NCBI RefSeq assembly: GCF_006965485.1 | Contig: NZ_CP041360.1 | Coordinates: forward strand, 2,418,001-2,482,000 | From: Spirosoma sp. KCTC 42546 | Lineage (GTDB): Bacteria > Bacteroidota > Bacteroidia > Cytophagales > Spirosomataceae | Direction: 5' to 3' | Length of the DNA stretch: 64,000 nt | Shown: positions 35,812 to 42,742 of the stretch, piece after piece | How the letters are laid out: each line of letters starts with the position of its first letter | How positions within the stretch are numbered: position 1 is the stretch's first letter | Made by a program: the position numbers and the translations under genes | The notes under the pieces: model-generated | The model's input: only the letters and a program-made list of their open reading frames with translations | What the model was told of the DNA's origin: nothing | The model's database searches: none

Positions 35812-36855
35812 ATGTCAAAAAAGCTTACTTTTGCTAATTCTGCCACTGACTCACTAGCTATTGTTTTGCCAAATCCTCAGATTTCAATTATTGCTCCGCT
35901 GTTCAACGAAACCGAGTCGTTCCCGCGGCTTGTTGCGCGGCTGAATGCCGTGATGGAGAATTCGCCCCTGACTATTGAAGTCGTACTGATTGATGATGGG
36001 AGCCGAGATGATACGGCCGTACAGATGCAGCAACTGGCCCTGACCGACAGCCGGTATCAATGCATATTTCTGTCCCGCAACTACGGTCACCAGATTGCGC
36101 TCACCGCAGGTATTGCCAGAGCCTGCGCTACCGAAGCTCTATTTATTATTGATGGTGATTTACAGGACCCTCCTGAATTACTGACGGATTTCTACCAAAA
36201 ATACAAGGAGGGTTACGATGTAGTGTATGCCGTTCGGAAGAAGCGGAAGGAAAACTGGTTTAAACGATCAGCCTACGCCTTGTTCTACCGGTTTATGCGG
36301 TCAATTTCCTACGTTGATATGCCGCTGGATAGCGGTGATTTTTCACTCATCAGTCGCCGGGTGGCCGATGTATTGAACCAGATGCCTGAAGAAAGCCGGT
36401 TCATTCGGGGAATGCGGAGCTGGATTGGGTTCCGGCAGACGGGCTTCGAATATGAACGGGATGCCCGCCAGGCGGGGGAGTCGAAATACTCCTTCAAAAT
36501 GCTCCAGCGACTGGCCTATAATGGAATTTTTAACTTCAGCGAATATCCCGTCAAGATCATCACCCGGATGGGTATGTTTACCTTGGGAATTGCCGGGCTG
36601 TATTTGATTCAGACGCTCATCAAACGATTTGTTTACCATGATGTGCCACAGGGCTTTACGGCCCTGTTATTCTTCATTATTCTGTTCAGTGGAATACAGC
36701 TGATTGCCCTGGGGCTGATTGGCGAATATGTATTGCGAATATTTTTTCAGGCCAAAGGTCGTCCGCTCTACGTTGTCCGTGAGGTTATTCGCCAGCAACA
36801 ACGTCAACCCATTCAAGGCTTAAACGGTCAGAAACCGCAGGAGAATGTTATTTAA
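35812..36855 (+). CDS. GT2 family glycosyltransferase, DPM1/GtrB-like, second copy
   Basis: The ATG at 35812 is preferred to an in-frame GTG at 35794. The 347-residue product parallels its neighbour: ISIIAPLFNETESFP, LIDDGSRDDTAV, DGDLQDPPELL, a GESKYSFKMLQRL segment, and two C-terminal membrane helices. It probably makes a second polyprenyl-phosphate-linked sugar. Its end overlaps the acyltransferase start by 11 bases. Confidence 0.87.
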   Translation: MSKKLTFANSATDSLAIVLPNPQISIIAPLFNETESFPRLVARLNAVMENSPLTIEVVLIDDGSRDDTAVQMQQLALTDSRYQCIFLSRNYGHQIALTAGIARACATEALFIIDGDLQDPPELLTDFYQKYKEGYDVVYAVRKKRKENWFKRSAYALFYRFMRSISYVDMPLDSGDFSLISRRVADVLNQMPEESRFIRGMRSWIGFRQTGFEYERDARQAGESKYSFKMLQRLAYNGIFNFSEYPVKIITRMGMFTLGIAGLYLIQTLIKRFVYHDVPQGFTALLFFIILFSGIQLIALGLIGEYVLRIFFQAKGRPLYVVREVIRQQQRQPIQGLNGQKPQENVI

Positions 36856-38377
36856 TTCACTACAATTTTTACTGTTCTTTATTGTCGTCACCCTGAGCTA
36901 CTTCAGCCTGAAGTGGCAAGGCCGGTGGATGCTGTTGTTAGTAGCCAGTTGCTATTTCTACATGGTATTCCAGCCGACCTATATCCTGATTCTGTTTCTA
37001 ACCATTGTCATAGATTACATTGCTGGTATCTGGATCGAGAAATCAAGCGGAAAAGCCCGCCGATGGCTGTTAATCCTATCGCTGATATCCAACCTGGGTA
37101 TTCTGGCGTTTTTTAAATACCTCGGCTTCTTTACGGAAAACATTGCGGCCTTGTTCGATGCGTTTCAGATGCCGCACATTGCCGAAACCGTTACCAGGCT
37201 GGTAAACCGGGTGTTTGTACAGGTACTACATGTGTTCGGACAAAGTGGCATAGCGTCCTATAAAGACAACATGAGCATTTTGCCCATTGGCCTGTCGTTC
37301 CACACGTTTCAGGCTATGAGCTATACTATTGAAGTGTACCGGGGGAATCAGAAAGCGGAGAAGCATTTCGGCATCTACTCCCTTTACGTGATGTTCTATC
37401 CGCAGTTGGTAGCTGGTCCGATTGAGCGGCCTCAAAACGTACTGTGGCAGTTTCATGATTACTTCAAATACGATGTTGAGAATGTAAAGGCTGGGCTTAT
37501 GCAGATGGCCTTTGGGCTCTTTAAAAAGCTCGTTATTGCCGACCGACTGGCTATGCTCGTTGATTATAGCTACGGCAATCCGTCCGAGCAGAATGGCCTG
37601 ACACTCCTGGCCGCTACGTTTTTCTATACGTTCCAGATTTACTGTGATTTTTCGGGTTATTCCGACGTGGCAATCGGGGCTGCACGGGTTATGGGGTTCG
37701 ATCTCATGGAAAACTTCCGAACGCCCTATATTGCGCAATCTATTTCGGAGTTCTGGCGACGCTGGCATATTTCGCTCTCGACCTGGTTCCGGGATTACCT
37801 GTATATTCCGCTGGGCGGAAACCGCAAAGGTGAATTTCGGCAGTACCTCAATATGCTGATCGTGTTTCTGGCCAGCGGCCTCTGGCATGGTCCCAACTGG
37901 ACGTACGTGATTTGGGGTGGCCTGAATGGCCTCTACCAGATTCTTGCCGTTCTGCGCGACAAGCTATTGGCAAAAATGGGCTTTTCAATAACACCCCCGA
38001 GCCTTGTAACTTCTCCCGTTAATGATACCCTAAGCCGAAAATCGCCGGTGCGGGTGGTTGTTAACACGCTCATCACCTTCGTACTGATTATGCTGACATG
38101 GGTGTTCTTCCGAGCCCGCAGCCTGAGCGATGCATTCCTGATCCTGAAACAAATTGCCACCTTGTCTATCCGTGACCAGATTAATAGCCCGATGAATTCA
38201 GTGGAAATGTGGTTCAGTATTTTCCTGATCGTATTCCTGTTAGTGAAGGAATATTTTTATCTGACCATCCCAACACGCAGTACCGCCCGATTCGCGATTT
38301 TATTCGCGCTGATCACGTTCATGACCTACCTCTTCGGTGTTTTCTCCTCGAACCAGTTCATTTATTTCCAGTTCTGA
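36845..38377 (+). CDS. MBOAT-family O-acyltransferase (AlgI/DltB-like)
   Basis: The 510-residue polytopic protein has MBOAT landmarks: FHTFQAMSYTIEVYRG, YPQLVAGPIERPQN, FWRRWHISLSTWFRDYLYIP and LASGLWHGPNWTYVIWGG with the conserved catalytic His. AlgI-like proteins transfer acyl groups to cell-surface polysaccharides. An AlgJ/SGNH-type partner gene is not adjacent. It is the last gene of the glycan cluster and is followed by a zero-loop palindrome. Confidence 0.9.
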   Translation: MLFNSLQFLLFFIVVTLSYFSLKWQGRWMLLLVASCYFYMVFQPTYILILFLTIVIDYIAGIWIEKSSGKARRWLLILSLISNLGILAFFKYLGFFTENIAALFDAFQMPHIAETVTRLVNRVFVQVLHVFGQSGIASYKDNMSILPIGLSFHTFQAMSYTIEVYRGNQKAEKHFGIYSLYVMFYPQLVAGPIERPQNVLWQFHDYFKYDVENVKAGLMQMAFGLFKKLVIADRLAMLVDYSYGNPSEQNGLTLLAATFFYTFQIYCDFSGYSDVAIGAARVMGFDLMENFRTPYIAQSISEFWRRWHISLSTWFRDYLYIPLGGNRKGEFRQYLNMLIVFLASGLWHGPNWTYVIWGGLNGLYQILAVLRDKLLAKMGFSITPPSLVTSPVNDTLSRKSPVRVVVNTLITFVLIMLTWVFFRARSLSDAFLILKQIATLSIRDQINSPMNSVEMWFSIFLIVFLLVKEYFYLTIPTRSTARFAILFALITFMTYLFGVFSSNQFIYFQF

Positions 38378-38400
38378 TCAGAATAAACAGGGCACGCAGA

Positions 38401-38424
38401 ATTTCCAATTCGCGAATTGGAAAT
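38401..38424. repeat. 24-bp perfect palindrome between convergent genes
   Basis: ATTTCCAATTCG followed directly by its complement makes a palindrome with no spacer. It lies between the convergent MBOAT and msrB genes and may act as a two-way terminator after cruciform or hairpin formation, although neither side has a T-run. Confidence 0.7.
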
Positions 38425-38448
38425 CTGATATTCTCAGCTGTTATGGCT

Positions 38449-38958
38449 TTACTTCCCAGGCTCAAACACCAACGCTACGCCATTCATGCAATAGCGTAAG
38501 CCAGTGGGCTCCGGGCCATCGTTAAATACATGACCCAAATGCGCGTCACAGACCGAGCAGCGGACTTCTGTTCGATTGCCATCCGCTTCATTATAAACCG
38601 CATTTGGGACGATTGGTGCGTAGAAACTCGGCCACCCTGTGTGTGAATCAAATTTGGTAACAGAGCGAAATAACGGGTTGTGGCAGCAGACGCAATCATA
38701 AACGCCCTGCCGGTGTTCATCGGTCAATTCACTGCTGCCCGGCCACTCAGTACCCTGCTTTCGGGTAATGGTATACACTGATCTGGGAAGGATTTTCTTC
38801 CAGTCCGCATCCGTCTTTTCAACGCGACGGTCGCCGGGTGAGGTTGCACCCGCAGGGCGTTTGTGAGGAGGGCGGGGTTTCGCTATATAAGCCCCGTAGA
38901 GCCAAAGCGTTCCGGCTACGAAGGCGGCAATAAGAAGGAAGAGGTACGTTGGTTTCAT
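38449..38958 (-). CDS. msrB: Peptide-methionine (R)-S-oxide reductase MsrB, membrane-anchored or exported
   Basis: The 169-residue product has an N-terminal hydrophobic segment (about 4-26), then the MsrB domain: zinc-binding CVCC and CSVC pairs, HTGWPSF, and LRYCMNGVAL with the catalytic Cys. It reduces methionine-R-sulfoxide in proteins. The leader suggests that it works in the periplasm or at the membrane rather than in the cytoplasm. Confidence 0.92.
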   Translation of the reverse strand: MKPTYLFLLIAAFVAGTLWLYGAYIAKPRPPHKRPAGATSPGDRRVEKTDADWKKILPRSVYTITRKQGTEWPGSSELTDEHRQGVYDCVCCHNPLFRSVTKFDSHTGWPSFYAPIVPNAVYNEADGNRTEVRCSVCDAHLGHVFNDGPEPTGLRYCMNGVALVFEPGK

Positions 38959-39015
38959 GAGCGGTTAAAGCATCAAAACCAAAACACCGAACAGGATTTC
39001 TCCGTTCATTTGCCT

Positions 39016-39993
39016 TTACCGACCAATCGCTACTTTACGCAAAATAGAGTCGATGATCTGTAGGGTCGTAACCCCGTCGGCTTCGGCTTCGTAGTTGAGC
39101 ATAATTCGGTGGTTGAATACATCTGGGGCCACTTCTTTGATATCTTCGGGTAGTACATAATCCCGCCGGTCGAAGTAAGCGAGCGCTTTCGCTGCCAGAT
39201 TCAGATTAATGCTGGCCCGGGGCGATACACCAAATTGAATATACCGGGATTCATCGCGGAGGTTATATTCCAGCGGTCGGCGGGTGGCGAACACCAACTC
39301 GATGATGTAGCGTTCAAGCGTTTCGGAGATAGTGATACCATTGATTTCGTTGCGAATGGCTACCAGTTCTTCTTTCCCCAGTACGGGCTGTACTTCGTAA
39401 TCGAAATTCATGTTCGACATCCGGCGCATGACTTCCAGTTCATCGTCTTTGTTCAGGTAATCGACAAAGACTTTCATCATGAATCGGTCTACCTGAGCTT
39501 CTGGCAGCGGATAAGTACCTTCCTGCTCCACAGGGTTTTGCGTGGCTAGTACCAGAAAAGGGCGATCCAGTACAAAGGTTTCTTCGCCGATGGTAACCTG
39601 CTTTTCCTGCATGGCTTCGAGCAGAGCCGACTGAACTTTGGCAGGAGAACGGTTAATTTCATCTGCCAGAATCAGGTTCGCAAAAATAGGCCCTTGTTTT
39701 ACCTCAAATTCAGCTGTTTTCTGATTGAAAATCATCGTGCCAATCAGGTCAGCGGGTAGTAGATCGGGGGTAAACTGAATGCGTTGAAAATCTAATTCAA
39801 GAACCTTGGCCAGCGTGTTGATCGTCAGTGTTTTTGCTAAGCCAGGAACGCCCTCCAGTAAGATATGTCCACCTGTAAATAAGCCAATGAGTAACCGATT
39901 GAGCAGGCGTTCCTGCCCAACCACTACCTGGCTCATCTCACTGAATACCTCGCGGATTTTTGTATGGTAGGTGAAGGAAGTGGTTGGCTGCAT
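39016..39993 (-). CDS. MoxR-family AAA+ ATPase
   Basis: The start at 39993 (MQPTTSFTY) is chosen because the longer frame from 40017 begins within an inverted repeat. The 325-residue protein has Walker A GVPGLAKT (48-55), Walker B LILADEIN (107-114), a sensor-1 ATQNP and the MoxR-typical PLPEAQVDRFMMK. MoxR ATPases act as chaperones for vWA-containing or metal-dependent protein complexes. The usual DUF58/vWA partner genes are not adjacent here. Confidence 0.9.
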   Translation of the reverse strand: MQPTTSFTYHTKIREVFSEMSQVVVGQERLLNRLLIGLFTGGHILLEGVPGLAKTLTINTLAKVLELDFQRIQFTPDLLPADLIGTMIFNQKTAEFEVKQGPIFANLILADEINRSPAKVQSALLEAMQEKQVTIGEETFVLDRPFLVLATQNPVEQEGTYPLPEAQVDRFMMKVFVDYLNKDDELEVMRRMSNMNFDYEVQPVLGKEELVAIRNEINGITISETLERYIIELVFATRRPLEYNLRDESRYIQFGVSPRASINLNLAAKALAYFDRRDYVLPEDIKEVAPDVFNHRIMLNYEAEADGVTTLQIIDSILRKVAIGR

Positions 39994-40010
39994 TAGTTTT
40001 TGGTCATTAA

Positions 40011-40093
40011 TAGTCATTAGGTGTCATTTTTGGTCATTAGATGGTTAGTCAATGCTGAAGTAACGAATGACCGTAAATGACACCTAATGACTA
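40011..40093. repeat. 28-bp inverted repeat (26 of 28 paired)
   Basis: Arms at 40011-40038 and 40066-40093 are complementary with two mismatches. They are built from TCATTAGGTGTCATTT-like units. It separates prmC and the moxR gene, both on the minus strand, and overlaps a rejected upstream start for moxR. Confidence 0.82.
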
Positions 40094-40103
40094 CCAATGA
40101 CGT

Positions 40104-40952
40104 TTAAAACGTTGCCCGGATGCTTCGATCCTTGCCGTGAATATCTTTATAGACCTGAATTTTTGTGAAGCCTCGATCGGCAAACACCTGCCGGGTTGCA
40201 TCACCGAACCGCTCATTGATTTCAACGTAACAGGACCCATCTTTGGTTAGGTGACGAACGCAGAAATCGGCAACGGCTTTATAAAACACCAGCGGGTCGT
40301 TGTCTTCCACAAACAGAGCGAGATCGGGCTCGTAATTCAGTACATTACGATGCATATCAGCAGCTTCTGAACGGGTTACGTAGGGTGGGTTACTCACCAC
40401 ACAATCGAACCGACGACTGAAATCGGTCGGCACATTCAGGATGTCCTGAATCTCAAAGGTAACGTCGGCGTTCAGATGTTCTGCATTTCGTCGGGCCAGT
40501 GTGAGGGCTTCATCGGAAACATCCCAGCCTGTTACAACCGACTGTGGCAGGAAACGAGCTAAGGTAATGGCAATGCACCCACTGCCCGTGCCGATATCAA
40601 CAATGGGTACATCGTCGGTACGGTCGGCAAAGTCGTGCATAATGAGCCTTACTAAATCTTCGGTTTCGGGCCGGGGAATCAGCACATCGGGCGATACCTC
40701 GAATTCCAAGCCGCAGAAAATGGTTGTGCCAATAACATGCTGAATAGGCTCCTGGCGGTTCAGTCGCTCCAGAATCTTAAACCAATCGGGTTCGGTACGA
40801 TTCGGTGGCAGCGGTTTGTCTGTCAATATATCCGTTTTGCGTAGCCCGAAATAATGATCAAGCAACATAAAGGCCATTTCCCGTGCTTCTTCGGGTGGGT
40901 AGGCTGTAATATTCTTACTTAGGCGATCGTATAGAGGTTTGGCGGTGGCCAT
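40104..40952 (-). CDS. prmC: Release factor glutamine methyltransferase PrmC (HemK)
   Basis: The 282-residue protein has the SAM-binding DIGTGSGCIAI (119-129), an RPETE motif (94-98) and the catalytic NPPY (188-191) followed by VTRSE, as in PrmC. It methylates the GGQ glutamine of peptide release factors. Length and domain order are standard. It is preceded by a long hairpin repeat shared with the divergent ribD. Confidence 0.93.
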   Translation of the reverse strand: MATAKPLYDRLSKNITAYPPEEAREMAFMLLDHYFGLRKTDILTDKPLPPNRTEPDWFKILERLNRQEPIQHVIGTTIFCGLEFEVSPDVLIPRPETEDLVRLIMHDFADRTDDVPIVDIGTGSGCIAITLARFLPQSVVTGWDVSDEALTLARRNAEHLNADVTFEIQDILNVPTDFSRRFDCVVSNPPYVTRSEAADMHRNVLNYEPDLALFVEDNDPLVFYKAVADFCVRHLTKDGSCYVEINERFGDATRQVFADRGFTKIQVYKDIHGKDRSIRATF

Positions 40953-40989
40953 TGGGTTCTGTCGAGTAATTTTGTCAAAAATAGGGAAG

Positions 40990-41100
40990 TTTACGGTATT
41001 CAGTTTACGGTTTGTGGTTTATGGTAGCTGGCGCATGAATAAAAGACGCGTGCGTGCATCGTAGCAATAGCCCAGCGTAAACCATAAATCGTAAACCATG
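40990..41100. repeat. Long imperfect inverted repeat, GTTTACGGTATTC family
   Basis: Left-arm segments GTTTACGGTATTC and GTTTACGGTTTGTGGTTTATGG (41003-41024 region) pair with the right arm at about 41074-41100 (GTAAACCATAAATCGTAAACC). The centre carries GCTGGCGCATGA, as in the related element at 47880. It lies between divergent prmC and ribD, so both promoters must lie in or beside it. Confidence 0.72.
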
Positions 41101-41119
41101 AACGAACTCGCTACAAACT

Positions 41120-42181
41120 ATGAACCAATTCATGCGTCGTGCTCTCGAATTAGCTACCCTTGGTCGGGGTCATGTTAGCCCAAACCCAATGGTTGGCTGT
41201 GTGATTGTACACGAGGCTGCGGGCAAAACACCCCGAATCATTGGGGAAGGCTGGCACCAGCGGTATGGTGAAGCACATGCGGAACGAAATGCACTACTGT
41301 CGGTTCGACCTGAAGACGTACATCTGCTGCCCGAGAGTACGGCCTACGTAACATTAGAACCCTGTTCTCATTACGGCAAACAGCCTCCCTGCGCGGATCT
41401 GCTCATCGAAAAACAGATTGGACGCGTAGTTTGCTGTAATGACGACCCGAATCCGCTGGTAGCGAGCAACGGTTTTGCCAAATTACGAGCAGCTGGTATT
41501 CCTGTTGAAACTGGTGTTCTGGTCGAAGAAGGTCGTGAACTGAATGCACGATTCTTTACCTTCTTTGAAAAGAAACGCCCTTACATCATCCTGAAATGGG
41601 CAGAAACCGCCGATGGCTTTATTGGCGCAGAAGGTGGAATGCCCGTTAAAATAACTGGTGATTTAGCCAATCGACTGGTTCACCGTTGGCGAAGCGAAGA
41701 AGATGGTATACTGGTTGGCACCAACACTGCCCGTGCCGACAACCCCCGGCTAAATACGCGCCTATGGCCGGGCAAGAATCCGACGCGTATTGTGATTGAT
41801 AATCAGCTTTCGCTGGATAAAAGCCTAAATCTGTTCGATGGCTCTCAACCTACCATTGTGTATCATCAAAGAGAAGGTCAGGTAATAAAAGAGCGCCCCA
41901 AGGTCATTCACTCATTCACTCTTTCGCTCGTTCACTTATTACAAGACCTTCACCACCGCCAGATTCAGTCGGTTTTGGTGGAGGGCGGGGCTACGCTCCT
42001 GGAGTCGTTTATCGAAGCTGGTTTGTGGGACGAGATGTGGGTCTTCCGCAGTCGAATGATGTTGGGCGAGGGGCGGTTCGCCGATGCGATAAAAGCGCCC
42101 GTAGTACACGGTAGGCTGATAAGCCGGGAGATGGTGGGAGACGATGAATTGACGATTTACAAAAACAGCCCTGGAAACTGA
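41120..42181 (+). CDS. ribD: Bifunctional riboflavin deaminase/reductase RibD
   Basis: The 353-residue protein has an N-terminal deaminase domain with HAE (53-55) and zinc ligands C82 and C91 (PCSHYGKQPPC), then the reductase domain (KWAETADGFIG, LVEGGATLLESF). It carries out the deamination and reduction steps of riboflavin synthesis. Residues 263-272 (IHSFTLSLVH) are encoded by a sequence 27/30 identical to an intergenic repeat at 7700-7729, just where a variable strand precedes the last core segment. The last codons lie in a 21-bp terminator arm. Confidence 0.93.
   Translation: MNQFMRRALELATLGRGHVSPNPMVGCVIVHEAAGKTPRIIGEGWHQRYGEAHAERNALLSVRPEDVHLLPESTAYVTLEPCSHYGKQPPCADLLIEKQIGRVVCCNDDPNPLVASNGFAKLRAAGIPVETGVLVEEGRELNARFFTFFEKKRPYIILKWAETADGFIGAEGGMPVKITGDLANRLVHRWRSEEDGILVGTNTARADNPRLNTRLWPGKNPTRIVIDNQLSLDKSLNLFDGSQPTIVYHQREGQVIKERPKVIHSFTLSLVHLLQDLHHRQIQSVLVEGGATLLESFIEAGLWDEMWVFRSRMMLGEGRFADAIKAPVVHGRLISREMVGDDELTIYKNSPGN
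41906..41935 (+). repeat. GAATGAGT-family repeat inside ribD
   Basis: These 30 bases match 7700-7729 with three differences and are read in frame as ten ribD residues. The intergenic copy is one arm of a hairpin; here only one arm is seen. Confidence 0.65.
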
Positions 42182-42203
42182 TCCAGGGCTGTTTTTGTAA
42201 ATC
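42154..42203. terminator. Bidirectional terminator between ribD and the lipoprotein gene
   Basis: Perfect 21-bp arms (42154-42174 and 42183-42203) flank an 8-base loop. The GC-rich core AACAGCCCTGG is bounded by T-runs on both strands. The left arm includes the last nine codons and stop of ribD. Confidence 0.88.
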
Positions 42204-42218
42204 ATAATCTAATGGAAA

Positions 42219-42728
42219 CTAATTCGACTGGGCAACGGGTGCTGCATTCGCCCCAATATCCCCACTGGCCACTACAGTTGTGCCGGATAGTATTTTGACA
42301 TTGGCGCTGTAGGTAGCAAGCTTGTCATAGAAACCGGCTTCATTGATCGTAAAGTATTTATTACTAGAGAATGAACCCGTAGCTCCACTGATAGCATCCA
42401 GTGGTTTGAGGGCAGTAGTCAACTTATCGGCGAGTTTGCCCTGATAAATAGACGAGGTGTAGGATGTTCCTAATGTTGTGTTATAAAGCCCCATCTCTAC
42501 CAATGTGATTGAAGAGTTGTATTTATAGAACACCACACGCCCATACACTGTGGCACCCGTTGCCGATGTGAGCGTATACGACTTATAGGTCGTTACCGTA
42601 CCACCTCCCGGCGCAACACTTAAATTCGGTTCGTATTTATTTTGCTCGCAGGAGCTTAAGAAAACAACTGCCGACAGAAGGAGGCCCAGGAGAGGGAAAA
42701 TGCTTCTTTTATTGAAATATCGATTCAT
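42219..42728 (-). CDS. Small lipoprotein downstream of a TonB receptor (unknown function)
   Basis: The 169-residue product has a lipoprotein signal (about 1-27, lipobox LSSC) and a Ser/Thr/Gly-rich beta-type body (TTYKSYTLTSATGATVYGRVVFYKY). I do not recognise the family, though the repeated aromatic strand pattern resembles CHRD-like or immunoglobulin-like secreted domains. It lies 14 bases after the TonB receptor gene on the same strand, so it is probably its surface or periplasmic partner. Confidence 0.68.
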   Translation of the reverse strand: MNRYFNKRSIFPLLGLLLSAVVFLSSCEQNKYEPNLSVAPGGGTVTTYKSYTLTSATGATVYGRVVFYKYNSSITLVEMGLYNTTLGTSYTSSIYQGKLADKLTTALKPLDAISGATGSFSSNKYFTINEAGFYDKLATYSANVKILSGTTVVASGDIGANAAPVAQSN

Positions 42729-42742
42729 AGCTGGAGTTGCAA

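Noticed and set aside
39994..40017. Earlier start for the MoxR gene
   Set aside because: The extra codons lie in or beside the TCATTAGGTGTCATTT hairpin; the start at 39993 gives the normal MoxR N-terminus.
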